Assembly (NCBI RefSeq): GCF_027886425.1 | Contig: NZ_CP115671.1 | Location: 1,364,001-1,428,000, forward strand | Reading direction: 5' to 3' | DNA from: Brevundimonas vesicularis | GTDB taxonomy: Bacteria > Pseudomonadota > Alphaproteobacteria > Caulobacterales > Caulobacteraceae | DNA: 64,000 nt | Shown here: positions 57,550 through 64,000 of the stretch, piece after piece | Layout: each line of letters opens with the position of its first letter | Position numbering within the stretch: the first letter of the stretch is position 1 | Notes under the pieces: model-generated | Seen by the model: only the letters and a program-made list of their open reading frames with translations | The model's database searches: none | Told to the model about the DNA's origin: nothing | Made by a program: the position numbers and the translations under genes

Positions 57550-59092
57550 GACGCCGGACGGCGCCACCCTTTTCGACAATCTGAGCCTGACATTCGGGCC
57601 TGAGCGCACCGGCGTCGTCGGTCGCAATGGCGGGGGAAAGAGTACGCTGCTTCGCCTGATCTCGGGCGAAGTCGCGCCGGCTGGAGGGGCTGTCGCGCGA
57701 GCCGGAACGATCGGCGTCCTGGCTCAGCGCTATGAGCCAATGCCTGATGAGACCGTCGCTCAAACCCTGGGCGTTGGAGCGGCTCTGGCGGTTTTGGCGC
57801 GGGTTCTGGCGGGAGAGGGAACGGCCGACGATTTGGTCGAGGCGGACTGGACGCTGGAGACGCGTCTGGACGAGGCCTTGCGCGACGTCGGGTTGGCGGA
57901 TTTGGACTACGATCGCCTGACGTGCAGTCTCAGCGGGGGCGAGCAGACGCGGTTGCGGCTGGCGGGTTTGAGGCTGGCCCAGCCCGATCTGATCCTGCTG
58001 GACGAGCCGACCAATCATCTGGATGCACAGGCGCGGGCGCTGGTCGCCGATGTCATCGCGCGTTGGGACGGCGGGGTCGTGGTGGTCAGCCATGATCGCA
58101 ACCTGTTGCGCCGCATGGACCGAATCCTTGAGGTGTCGAGCTTGGGCGTCGCCAGCTATGGCGGCGGCTATGACGCCTATGTCGAGCGAAAAGCGCTGGA
58201 ACGCGAGGCGGCGACGCGGAATCTGGCCGAAGCCCAACGCGAACTCACGCGTGTCGGCGCCGAGGCTCAGCAGCGCGCGGAGGCTCAGTCGCGCCGCGAC
58301 GCCGCCGGCCGTCGCAAGGCCGCTAAGGGCGACATGCCGAAAATCCTGCTGGGCGCTCGGGCCGAGCGCGCCGAAAACACGGGCGGGCGCGGCGGCTTGC
58401 TGGCCGAACGTCAGGCCGCGGCCGCGCAGGACGCCTTGGCCTCAGCCCAGGCGCGCGTGGAGCGAACGCGGATGCTGGCGATCCCGATGCCGACGACCGG
58501 CCTGCCGACGGGACGGGCGGTGCTGACGTTGGAACAGGCGGGCTGGGCGACAGCTGAGGGGCGGGCGATCGTCGGGCCGATTGATTTGAAGCTGGTCGGG
58601 CCGGAACGGGTCGCGATCACGGGGCCGAACGGCGCGGGCAAGACGACCCTGTTGCGGCTGATCACCGGCGATCTGCAACCGACGACAGGGCGCGTCGAGC
58701 GGCCTGTGCGGGCGGCGCTGCTGGATCAGGAGGTCAAGATCCTGAGCCCGGACGAAACGCTGGTGGAGGCGTGGCGACGGTTGAACCCGAAAGGCTCGGT
58801 CAATGACGCACAGGCGGCGCTGGCGCGGTTCCTGTTTCGCAATACGGCGTCGCAGCGCCGGGTCGACGAACTTTCGGGCGGAGAGCGGCTGAGGGCGGGC
58901 CTGGCCTGCGTCATGACAGGCGCGACGCCGCCGCAGTTGCTGGTTCTGGACGAGCCGACGAACCACCTCGACCTGGACGCCATCGCGGCGGTCGAAGAGG
59001 CGCTGAACGCCTATGACGGCGCCTTGATCGTAGTGAGCCACGACGTGGATTTCCTGGCGGCGCTGAAGATCACGCGCACGGTCCAGCTCTGA
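57482..59092 (+). CDS. ABC-F family ATPase
   Basis: A 536-residue soluble protein with two ABC modules and no membrane helices. First Walker A GRNGGGKST, signature CSLSGGEQTRLRLAG, Walker B LILLDEPTNHLDAQ; second Walker A GPNGAGKTT, signature ELSGGERLRAGLA, Walker B LLVLDEPTNHLDLD. The linker between them is helical and charged. ABC-F proteins act on ribosomes and can give antibiotic protection or aid translation. The exact subfamily is unclear. Confidence 0.9.
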   Translation: MPISPSRNASPSALATLDKVAARTPDGATLFDNLSLTFGPERTGVVGRNGGGKSTLLRLISGEVAPAGGAVARAGTIGVLAQRYEPMPDETVAQTLGVGAALAVLARVLAGEGTADDLVEADWTLETRLDEALRDVGLADLDYDRLTCSLSGGEQTRLRLAGLRLAQPDLILLDEPTNHLDAQARALVADVIARWDGGVVVVSHDRNLLRRMDRILEVSSLGVASYGGGYDAYVERKALEREAATRNLAEAQRELTRVGAEAQQRAEAQSRRDAAGRRKAAKGDMPKILLGARAERAENTGGRGGLLAERQAAAAQDALASAQARVERTRMLAIPMPTTGLPTGRAVLTLEQAGWATAEGRAIVGPIDLKLVGPERVAITGPNGAGKTTLLRLITGDLQPTTGRVERPVRAALLDQEVKILSPDETLVEAWRRLNPKGSVNDAQAALARFLFRNTASQRRVDELSGGERLRAGLACVMTGATPPQLLVLDEPTNHLDLDAIAAVEEALNAYDGALIVVSHDVDFLAALKITRTVQL

Positions 59093-59098
59093 GGTCGG

Positions 59099-60676
59099 TC
59101 AGCCCCAGGCCTCGACGGCGCCCTTGCGACGGACCATCGACGGGCTGGACAGTTGGGTGCGCGGCTCGGCTTCGGCGCGGCCGAACAGCCAGCCTTGGCC
59201 GTATTCGACGCCCGCCGCCTTGAGTTCTGCGGCGACGCCGTCGGTTTCGATCATCTCGGCGATGGTTTCCAGCCTCATCGAACGGCACATTTCGACGATG
59301 CTGTGCAGCATAGCCTTGGAGCGTTGGTCGGTCTGGATATCGCGAACGATGGCCCCGTCGATCTTGACCGAGTCCACCGACAGTTTGCGCAGATAGTCGA
59401 AGGCGGCGGCTCCCGCGCCGAAATCGTCGATGCAGACCTTGATGCCGGCTTCGCGCAGCCCGGCCAGGCGACGGTCGGCGGCTTCGATGTCTGCGACGGC
59501 TGAGGTTTCGGTCACCTCGACCATCAGGCGACGACGTTCTTCGGGCGCGCCAGCGGTCATGCGCAGCAACTGCTCGACATAGGTGTCGTCGCCCAGCGAG
59601 GCGCCAGAGACATTGATCGCCATCTTCAGCAGGCCGGCGCCGGGCTGGCGCATCCGCTTCAGCACCTTTTCCGCCACCGCGAGATCGAATGACTCGATCA
59701 TGTCCAGCTCTTCGGCCATGCGAATGGCTTCGGCGGGACCGCCGTTGCCGCTGAATCGGGTCAGGGCCTCAAAGTGATGGACGGCTCGGGAATCCAGATG
59801 GACGATGGGCTGATAGTGAACCTGGAACTCGCGTGATTTGACCAGACTGCGGAAGGTCTCGGCGTCGCGGAAGGTGCGCTTCAGGGAGTCTGCGAAGGCG
59901 ATCTGCGGATTGGCGAGGCCGTCGCCCTTCAGGCAGCCTTCGATGGCGAACCGCATGGCGCGCAGCACGCACAGGGAATCCGATCCCGGCGGCACGGGCG
60001 AGCTGAACGCCTCCGCACCCAGCGACAGGCCTTCGGCGCGACCGGCTTCCACGATCTCGGCGGCGATGTCGCGACGGTCGTTGGCGGGGCGGAGAAGGGC
60101 ATAGCGGACGCCGGTGACCTGTGACGCGCTCGATCCCTCGACGGCGGCGGACTGAAGCGTGGCCTCGATGCGGCGGTTCAGACGATCGGCGGCTTCGCCG
60201 GTGACATTCTCCAACCCCGTGATGTCGAGGAAGGACAGGGCCAGGTCGGGATTGGACTCCAGCACGCGCCCGGCGTCGGCCAGGAAATCCTCCGGTTCCA
60301 GAAGCGGCCGTGTGTCCAGATCCTCCAGCGCAAAGGCCGGGCCTTCGTAGGAGATGGCGCAGGAGACGGCTGGCGCCATCTGCGGCAGGACGAAGGCGCG
60401 GAACGAGGCGCGGCGCACGCGGTCAGGTCCGGCCGCCACCAGGATCGATGTCGCGGGAATACGCACGCCGGCCTTCATGCCTTGCAGGGCGGTCAGGGTA
60501 GAGGCGCCGTCGTGCAGCAGATCGAGCAGGGGACGGCCCGTCCAGGTCGCGCCTGCGTCTTCGCCGGCCACGGCGCCCGCGCCGATCGCAAAGGCGACCA
60601 CGCCTTTCGGATCCACCTCCACCAGGGTGTCGGCGGAAGCGAAGGCCAGGCCTAGGAGGCGAGTGGTCAGCGTCAT
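59099..60676 (-). CDS. Degenerate-GGDEF/EAL c-di-GMP phosphodiesterase-like protein
   Basis: A 525-residue protein from the ATG at 60676. The N-terminus (about 1-110) looks PAS-like, followed by a GGDEF-like region (SFLDITGLENVTGEAADRLN, then VTGVRYALLRP) without the catalytic motif. The EAL domain (about 275-510) keeps FQVHYQPIV, HFEALTRFSG, INVSG, VEVTET, CIDDFGAGAAAF, SVKIDG and the AEMIE glutamate, so it may be active, although loop 6 (GAGAAAF) and the GQGWLFGRA region deviate from consensus. No membrane segments. It lies next to flagellar genes. Confidence 0.82.
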   Translation of the reverse strand: MTLTTRLLGLAFASADTLVEVDPKGVVAFAIGAGAVAGEDAGATWTGRPLLDLLHDGASTLTALQGMKAGVRIPATSILVAAGPDRVRRASFRAFVLPQMAPAVSCAISYEGPAFALEDLDTRPLLEPEDFLADAGRVLESNPDLALSFLDITGLENVTGEAADRLNRRIEATLQSAAVEGSSASQVTGVRYALLRPANDRRDIAAEIVEAGRAEGLSLGAEAFSSPVPPGSDSLCVLRAMRFAIEGCLKGDGLANPQIAFADSLKRTFRDAETFRSLVKSREFQVHYQPIVHLDSRAVHHFEALTRFSGNGGPAEAIRMAEELDMIESFDLAVAEKVLKRMRQPGAGLLKMAINVSGASLGDDTYVEQLLRMTAGAPEERRRLMVEVTETSAVADIEAADRRLAGLREAGIKVCIDDFGAGAAAFDYLRKLSVDSVKIDGAIVRDIQTDQRSKAMLHSIVEMCRSMRLETIAEMIETDGVAAELKAAGVEYGQGWLFGRAEAEPRTQLSSPSMVRRKGAVEAWG

Positions 60677-60779
60677 GAGGCCATGCTGGCACACAGTCGC
60701 TTAAAAAATAGGCAATGACCCTTAGGACGCGAACCGTGATCGGCGAACGGCGAAGGGCCGTCCCTTCAGGCCATGTGTT

Positions 60780-61217
60780 TCAGGCCATTCGATTCAGGGC
60801 GACAGCGCGTCCGTCGCCTAGCGAGGCGCGGCCGTCGGCGGCATAGGCGGAGGCGGGTGTGCGAGCAGCGGTGACCTCCGCCGCGATGGCGCGGACTAGG
60901 CCCTCGGAAATTTGACGCGCGGCGTCGACGGCGCGGCTGTGACGAGTCAGGACGGCGTCGAACTCACGCGTGGCGTCGACCAGTGTGCTGCGGTCTTCGA
61001 GTGGAGCGCCGCTTAGTAGCGCCGGATTGGCCTTCACATGGGCGGAATCGCGCCGGTAGAGATTGGCCATCTCCTGCGTTTCCGACAGACCGGCCGCCAC
61101 ATCCTGTGGACGGCCATCGGCGAAAGCGGCTGTTTCGGCCTTCAGCCGCTCGGTCAGGCGCAAGGTCAGGGTCGTCAGCTGGCGAACGCGCGCCTGGGCC
61201 AGTTCAGTGTCGCTCAT
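60780..61217 (-). CDS. flbY: FlbY-like flagellar protein
   Basis: A 145-residue, largely helical protein (VRQLTTLTLRLTERLKAETA, then TREFDAVLTRHSRAVDAARQ) at the end of the flgI operon. Its position after the rod-binding protein matches flbY of Caulobacter; a FlgN-like helical fold is also possible. Its ATG overlaps the upstream stop by four bases (ATGA). The exact role is not established from sequence. Confidence 0.68.
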   Translation of the reverse strand: MSDTELAQARVRQLTTLTLRLTERLKAETAAFADGRPQDVAAGLSETQEMANLYRRDSAHVKANPALLSGAPLEDRSTLVDATREFDAVLTRHSRAVDAARQISEGLVRAIAAEVTAARTPASAYAADGRASLGDGRAVALNRMA

Positions 61218-61516
61218 TGCCGGCCCTCCTGCATCTTCAGCATTTCGGCCATGACGGTGTTGCTCAGGCCGATGCCACCGGCCTTCACCGTGCTCTTGGC
61301 CATTTCGTCCAGCATGAAGCTGCGCCATGTCGCCTCGCCCTGACCGCCGCCGAACAGGCCGTCGGTCGACAGGCCTTCGAACATCGGCTTCAGCATCTGG
61401 GAAATGAAGGTGGCCTCGAAGGCTTTGGCGGTTTCCGCGATCTTGTCACGGTTCACGGCGGTCGGCGCAGCCGCGGCGGGGCGCAGCAGATCGGCGGAGA
61501 CGCTCAGGTCGGTCAT
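61214..61516 (-). CDS. Rod-binding protein, FlgJ N-terminal domain-like
   Basis: A 100-residue protein with KAFEATFISQMLKPMFEGL, the rod-binding signature of the FlgJ N-terminal domain, followed by TWRSFMLDEMAKSTVKAGGI. The muramidase half of FlgJ is absent, as in most Alphaproteobacteria. It is coupled to flgI: a GTG at 61522 overlaps the flgI stop, and the ATG at 61516 is also usable. It probably helps rod assembly through the cell wall. Confidence 0.85.
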   Translation of the reverse strand: MTDLSVSADLLRPAAAAPTAVNRDKIAETAKAFEATFISQMLKPMFEGLSTDGLFGGGQGEATWRSFMLDEMAKSTVKAGGIGLSNTVMAEMLKMQEGRQ

Positions 61517-61518
61517 GC

Positions 61519-62640
61519 TCACATCACTTCGATGTCGGCCTGCAGGGCGCCGGCGGCCTTGATGGCCTGCAGAATGCTGATCATGTCACGCGGGCTGACG
61601 CCGAGGGCGTTCAGGCCGTTGACCAGGGTGGACAGGTTGGCGCCGCCGCCGACCAGCCGCATCTGGGTGCCCAGATCCTCTTCGACGTTCACCTGGGTCG
61701 AGGGCACGACGGCGGTCTGGCCCCGGCTGAAGGGCGCCGGCTGACTGACCTGCGGCTGTTCGTCCACCGATATGGTCAGATTGCCCTGGGCGATGGCGAC
61801 GCGAGAGATGCGCACGGCGTCGCCCATGACGATGACGCCGTTGACCTCGTCGATGATGACCTTGGCGGGGGTGTCGACGCTGACGGCCAGGTTTTCGATC
61901 CGGCTGATGAAGCCCGCCATGCCCAGTTCACCAGGCGCGCGCAGGGCGACGACCGTGCCGTTCTCGGCCAAAGCCGATCCTGGATAGGCGGCGTTGACGA
62001 CGGCGGCGACGCGCTGGGCAGTGGTGAAGTCGGGGTTGCGCAGGTTCAGGCGCACCTCGTTCATATTGGCCATCTGGAAGCCGGTCTCGCGCTCGACCAA
62101 GGCGCCCGAAGCGATGCGGCCCGCAGTCGGCACGCCGCGCGTCACCGACGACCCCGAACCGCCAGACGCCGAGACGGCGCCGGTCTGGACCGAGCCTTGC
62201 GCCACCGCATAGACCTGACCGTCCGCGCCTTGCAGGCTGGTGACAACCAGCGAACCGCCCAGCAGGCTCTTGGCGTCGCACATGGAGGCGACCGACACGT
62301 CGATGCGCGAGCCGGGCGTGGCGAATGCGGGCAGGTCGGCCGTGACCATGACGGCGGCCATATTCTTGGTGTTGGCGTTGGCCCCGCGAATGTTGACGCC
62401 CAGCCGCTCGGTCATGCCTTCCAACGACTGGCGGGTGAAGGGACAGTTGCGTAAGGAATCGCCCGTGCCGTTCAGCCCCATGACCATGCCGTAGCCGACC
62501 AACTGGTTGCCGCGCACGCCCTCGACGGCGGCAATGTCCTTGATGCGCGATTGCGACTGGGCCAGCGCCGAGGTCGCGCCGCCGGCGACGACGAGCGTCG
62601 CGGCGACTGAGGCGATCAGGCGGGCAGGCAGATTTTGCAT
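61519..62640 (-). CDS. flgI: Flagellar P-ring protein FlgI
   Basis: A 373-residue periplasmic protein that forms the P-ring around the flagellar rod. The signal peptide ends near ALAQ. SRIKDIAAVEGVRGNQLVGY and GLNGTGDSLRNCPFTRQSLE are hallmarks, as is the terminal LVNGLNALGVSPRDMISILQ. It heads an operon with the rod-binding protein and flbY and is divergent from fliX. Confidence 0.96.
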   Translation of the reverse strand: MQNLPARLIASVAATLVVAGGATSALAQSQSRIKDIAAVEGVRGNQLVGYGMVMGLNGTGDSLRNCPFTRQSLEGMTERLGVNIRGANANTKNMAAVMVTADLPAFATPGSRIDVSVASMCDAKSLLGGSLVVTSLQGADGQVYAVAQGSVQTGAVSASGGSGSSVTRGVPTAGRIASGALVERETGFQMANMNEVRLNLRNPDFTTAQRVAAVVNAAYPGSALAENGTVVALRAPGELGMAGFISRIENLAVSVDTPAKVIIDEVNGVIVMGDAVRISRVAIAQGNLTISVDEQPQVSQPAPFSRGQTAVVPSTQVNVEEDLGTQMRLVGGGANLSTLVNGLNALGVSPRDMISILQAIKAAGALQADIEVM

Positions 62641-62676
62641 CGGTCAGGCGTCCACGCAACGTTACGCCGTCATCCG

Positions 62677-62692
62677 TGCGAGGATCGTGCCG
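62677..62692 (-). promoter_or_regulatory. Sigma-54 promoter for flgI
   Basis: On the minus strand CGGCACG-ATCC-TCGCA matches TGGCACG-N4-TTGCW with two mismatches and exact GG-N10-GC spacing. The predicted start is about 62667, giving a leader of about 27 bases. Confidence 0.7.
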
Positions 62693-62744
62693 GAGAATTA
62701 ACGACGTGAATTCAATGCCGGTCGGCTTTTGACGGACATAGAAG

Positions 62745-62769
62745 CGGCAGGATTTGCCGGGGCGTTAAC
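62745..62769. promoter_or_regulatory. FlbD-like palindrome and CtrA half-site between flgI and fliX
   Basis: CGGCA-GGATT-TGCCG (62745-62759) is a perfect inverted repeat that resembles FlbD ftr elements. It lies about 55-70 bases upstream of the flgI sigma-54 promoter. Next to it GTTAACC (62763-62769) is a CtrA half-site that could serve fliX, 55 bases downstream. Confidence 0.45.
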
Positions 62770-62823
62770 CAAACAGTCATCGCCGCCCGTCATCCATGAT
62801 TTCATGACGCGGAGCACCTGCAC

Positions 62824-63249
62824 ATGAAGGTTGTCGGCCCCAACGGCGTCAGCACGCCTGCCAGCACACGTCCGACGCGATCCGCCAGCGGTTTCTCGCT
62901 GGGGCAGGCCGCATCTCCGTCCGCGCCCGCTGCAACGACCGCCAGCGCAGCAACCGGCGGGGTCTCTGACGTCTCGGCTTTGATGGCCCTTCAAGGTGTC
63001 GAGGGACCTCTGGAAAAGCGACGTCGCGCGATCCGGCGCGGCAGCGGTCTTCTGGATCGCCTTGACGAAATCAAGCTGGCCCTGCTGAACGGCGACGCCG
63101 ACGAGGGGGCGCTGGATCGCCTGGCGCGAAGCCTGCGCGAGGAGCGCGCCGACGATGACGACAAGGACCTGGGCGCCCTGCTGGATCAGATCGACCTGCG
63201 CGCTTCAGTCGAGCTGGCGAAGGCCGAAATGCGCCGCAACCGCCCCTGA
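62824..63249 (+). CDS. fliX: FliX, flagellar assembly regulator
   Basis: A 141-residue protein. After a Ser/Ala-rich N-terminus it has DVSALMALQGVEGPLEKRRR and SGLLDRLDEIKLALLNGDAD, with LARSLREERADD and LGALLDQIDLRASVELAKAE, matching FliX. In Caulobacter FliX binds FlbD and couples its activity to completion of early flagellar assembly. GGAG lies eight bases before the ATG. Divergent from flgI, as in Caulobacter. Confidence 0.9.
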   Translation: MKVVGPNGVSTPASTRPTRSASGFSLGQAASPSAPAATTASAATGGVSDVSALMALQGVEGPLEKRRRAIRRGSGLLDRLDEIKLALLNGDADEGALDRLARSLREERADDDDKDLGALLDQIDLRASVELAKAEMRRNRP

Positions 63250-63428
63250 TACGAAATAATCGTCTGACATCAGGCGGCTAAGCTTCGGCAGTGAGTGACT
63301 TTTGCCACTGTCAGGCGGTGAGTCGCCCTATTTCCATCACGGAATCGAGAACCGCGTTGCCGCGACTCGACGGGCTGATTATACGGCCATCTACGCCACA
63401 GGGGGGCGTGTTAGAGAGCGTGAGATCG

Positions 63429-63863
63429 ATGAGCGCCTTGGCGTCCGTTGTGTCCGACGAAACCGGCCAGTATCGGCCGTCTGACAGCGAGCCGTTCATG
63501 AACGAACGGCAGCAAGCTTATTTCAAGAAGAAGCTGCTGGCCTGGAAGGATGAAATCCTTCGCGAGTCCAAGGGTACGGTCGTCAATCTGAAGGCCGAGA
63601 CCGAAAACCACCCCGATCTGGTGGACCGGGCGTCTTCGGAATCTGATCGCGCGCTGGAGTTGCGCACCCGCGACCGCCAACGCAAGTTGATCTCCAAGAT
63701 CGACGACGCGCTGCGCCGGATCGAGGACGGCTCCTACGGCTACTGCGAGGACACGGGCGAACCCATCAGCCTGGGTCGTCTGGAAGCCCGTCCGACGGCG
63801 ACCCTGTCGGTCGAAGCCCAGGAACGCCACGAACGCCGCGAACGCGTTCACCGCGACGACTGA
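63429..63863 (+). CDS. dksA: RNA polymerase-binding transcription factor DksA
   Basis: A 144-residue DksA from the ATG at 63429 (MSALASVVSDETGQYRPSDS). The coiled coil carries the DRASSESDRALELRTRDRQR region, with the tip acids that act in the RNA polymerase channel. The zinc finger keeps only Cys106: the other three positions are Thr109, Ser127 and Ala130 (CEDTG, then ATLSVEA), the CTSA form known in other Alphaproteobacteria. DksA works with ppGpp on promoters of stable RNA and amino acid genes. Confidence 0.93.
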   Translation: MSALASVVSDETGQYRPSDSEPFMNERQQAYFKKKLLAWKDEILRESKGTVVNLKAETENHPDLVDRASSESDRALELRTRDRQRKLISKIDDALRRIEDGSYGYCEDTGEPISLGRLEARPTATLSVEAQERHERRERVHRDD

Positions 63864-63939
63864 GGTTTAAGCCTTCCGCGCCTTGACTTCGCCGGGTTGC
63901 GGGGCGACCTAGCCGCCTCGCTTTCGAGGTCGTCTACCC

Positions 63940-64000
63940 ATGTCCGTCAAGGTTCGTTTCGCCCCGTCGCCCACGGGTAAGCTGCACGTCGGCAATGTCC
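63940..64000 (+). CDS. gltX: Glutamyl-tRNA synthetase, N-terminal part (runs off the right edge)
   Basis: Only the first 20 codons are present: MSVKVRFAPSPTGKLHVGNV. The HIGH-equivalent HVGN and the FAPSPTG motif identify a class I glutamyl- (or glutamyl-Q-) tRNA synthetase. The length cannot be seen. Confidence 0.85.
   Translation, partial: MSVKVRFAPSPTGKLHVGNV

Noticed and set aside
62655..62670. Second sigma-54 match before flgI (GCAACGTTACGCC on the plus strand)
   Set aside because: Spacing between the GG and GC elements is one base short; the match at 62677 has exact spacing.
1..64000. tRNA genes, rRNA genes, CRISPR arrays, insertion sequences or prophage
   Set aside because: I found no cloverleaf-like sequence, no regularly spaced repeats with spacers, no transposase or integrase motifs and no phage structural genes. 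The S24 repressor-like gene alone is not evidence of a prophage.

Overview
This is a high-GC chromosomal segment from an alphaproteobacterium of the order Caulobacterales, most likely Brevundimonas or a close relative. That is inferred from gene content and order, not from a database search. The supporting signs are a SciP (DUF1153) gene between mnmA and flgE, a divergent fliX/flgI pair, a FlbY-type gene after a FlgJ-like rod-binding gene, a class I lysyl-tRNA synthetase, a DksA with one of the four zinc cysteines, and SOS boxes of the alphaproteobacterial GTTC-N7-GTTC type. I see no phage, insertion sequence, plasmid or CRISPR signature. The window is ordinary core chromosome, densely coded on both strands.

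Layout. 1-13.5 kb holds housekeeping and metabolic genes: a partial L,D-transpeptidase, rpmE, an MsbA-like ABC exporter, a secreted GDPD, an inositol-monophosphatase family enzyme, efp, a bfd-bfr iron-storage pair, thiE, a MASE1 histidine kinase, aroC, a J-domain-like protein and pdxH. 13.5-20.5 kb holds queA, dadA with a divergent Lrp-type regulator, a ridA-like gene, class I lysK and an SH3b protein. 20.5-31.5 kb mixes an S24 repressor-like protein, small unknown genes, three hotdog thioesterase-like genes, a ligase-associated exonuclease, a hybrid histidine kinase, the queCED operon, an HxlR regulator, a frameshifted WYL regulator with a VOC partner, and a response regulator lacking its phosphoacceptor Asp. 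31.6-37.4 kb has a TonB-dependent receptor, an S9 peptidase and mnmA.

37.4-45.8 kb is a flagellar block: sciP, then fliK-flgD-flgE on the minus strand, divergent from flgK-flgL. Both directions have good sigma-54 promoter matches around a candidate FlbD region. A second flagellar block at 60.8-63.2 kb holds flgI, a rod-binding protein gene and flbY, divergent from fliX, again with a sigma-54 match and a FlbD-like palindrome. 45.9-48.6 kb is a two-gene DNA repair operon, a radical SAM protein and a fused DUF4130/UdgX protein, with an exact LexA-type box at its start codon. uvrA (53.3-56.2 kb) has the same kind of box. 48.8-52.3 kb is an Mla-type lipid transport operon. The rest includes a truncated globin, an ABC-F ATPase, a degenerate-GGDEF/EAL protein, dksA and the start of gltX.

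The observations most worth following are the SOS-linked rSAM-UdgX operon, two arrays of 9-bp-spaced TTAGAC hexamers upstream of queA, a 20-bp motif repeated before both the WYL regulator and its VOC neighbour, and several enzymes or regulators missing a residue normally essential (QueD Cys, response-regulator Asp, J-domain His, bacterioferritin Glu127).
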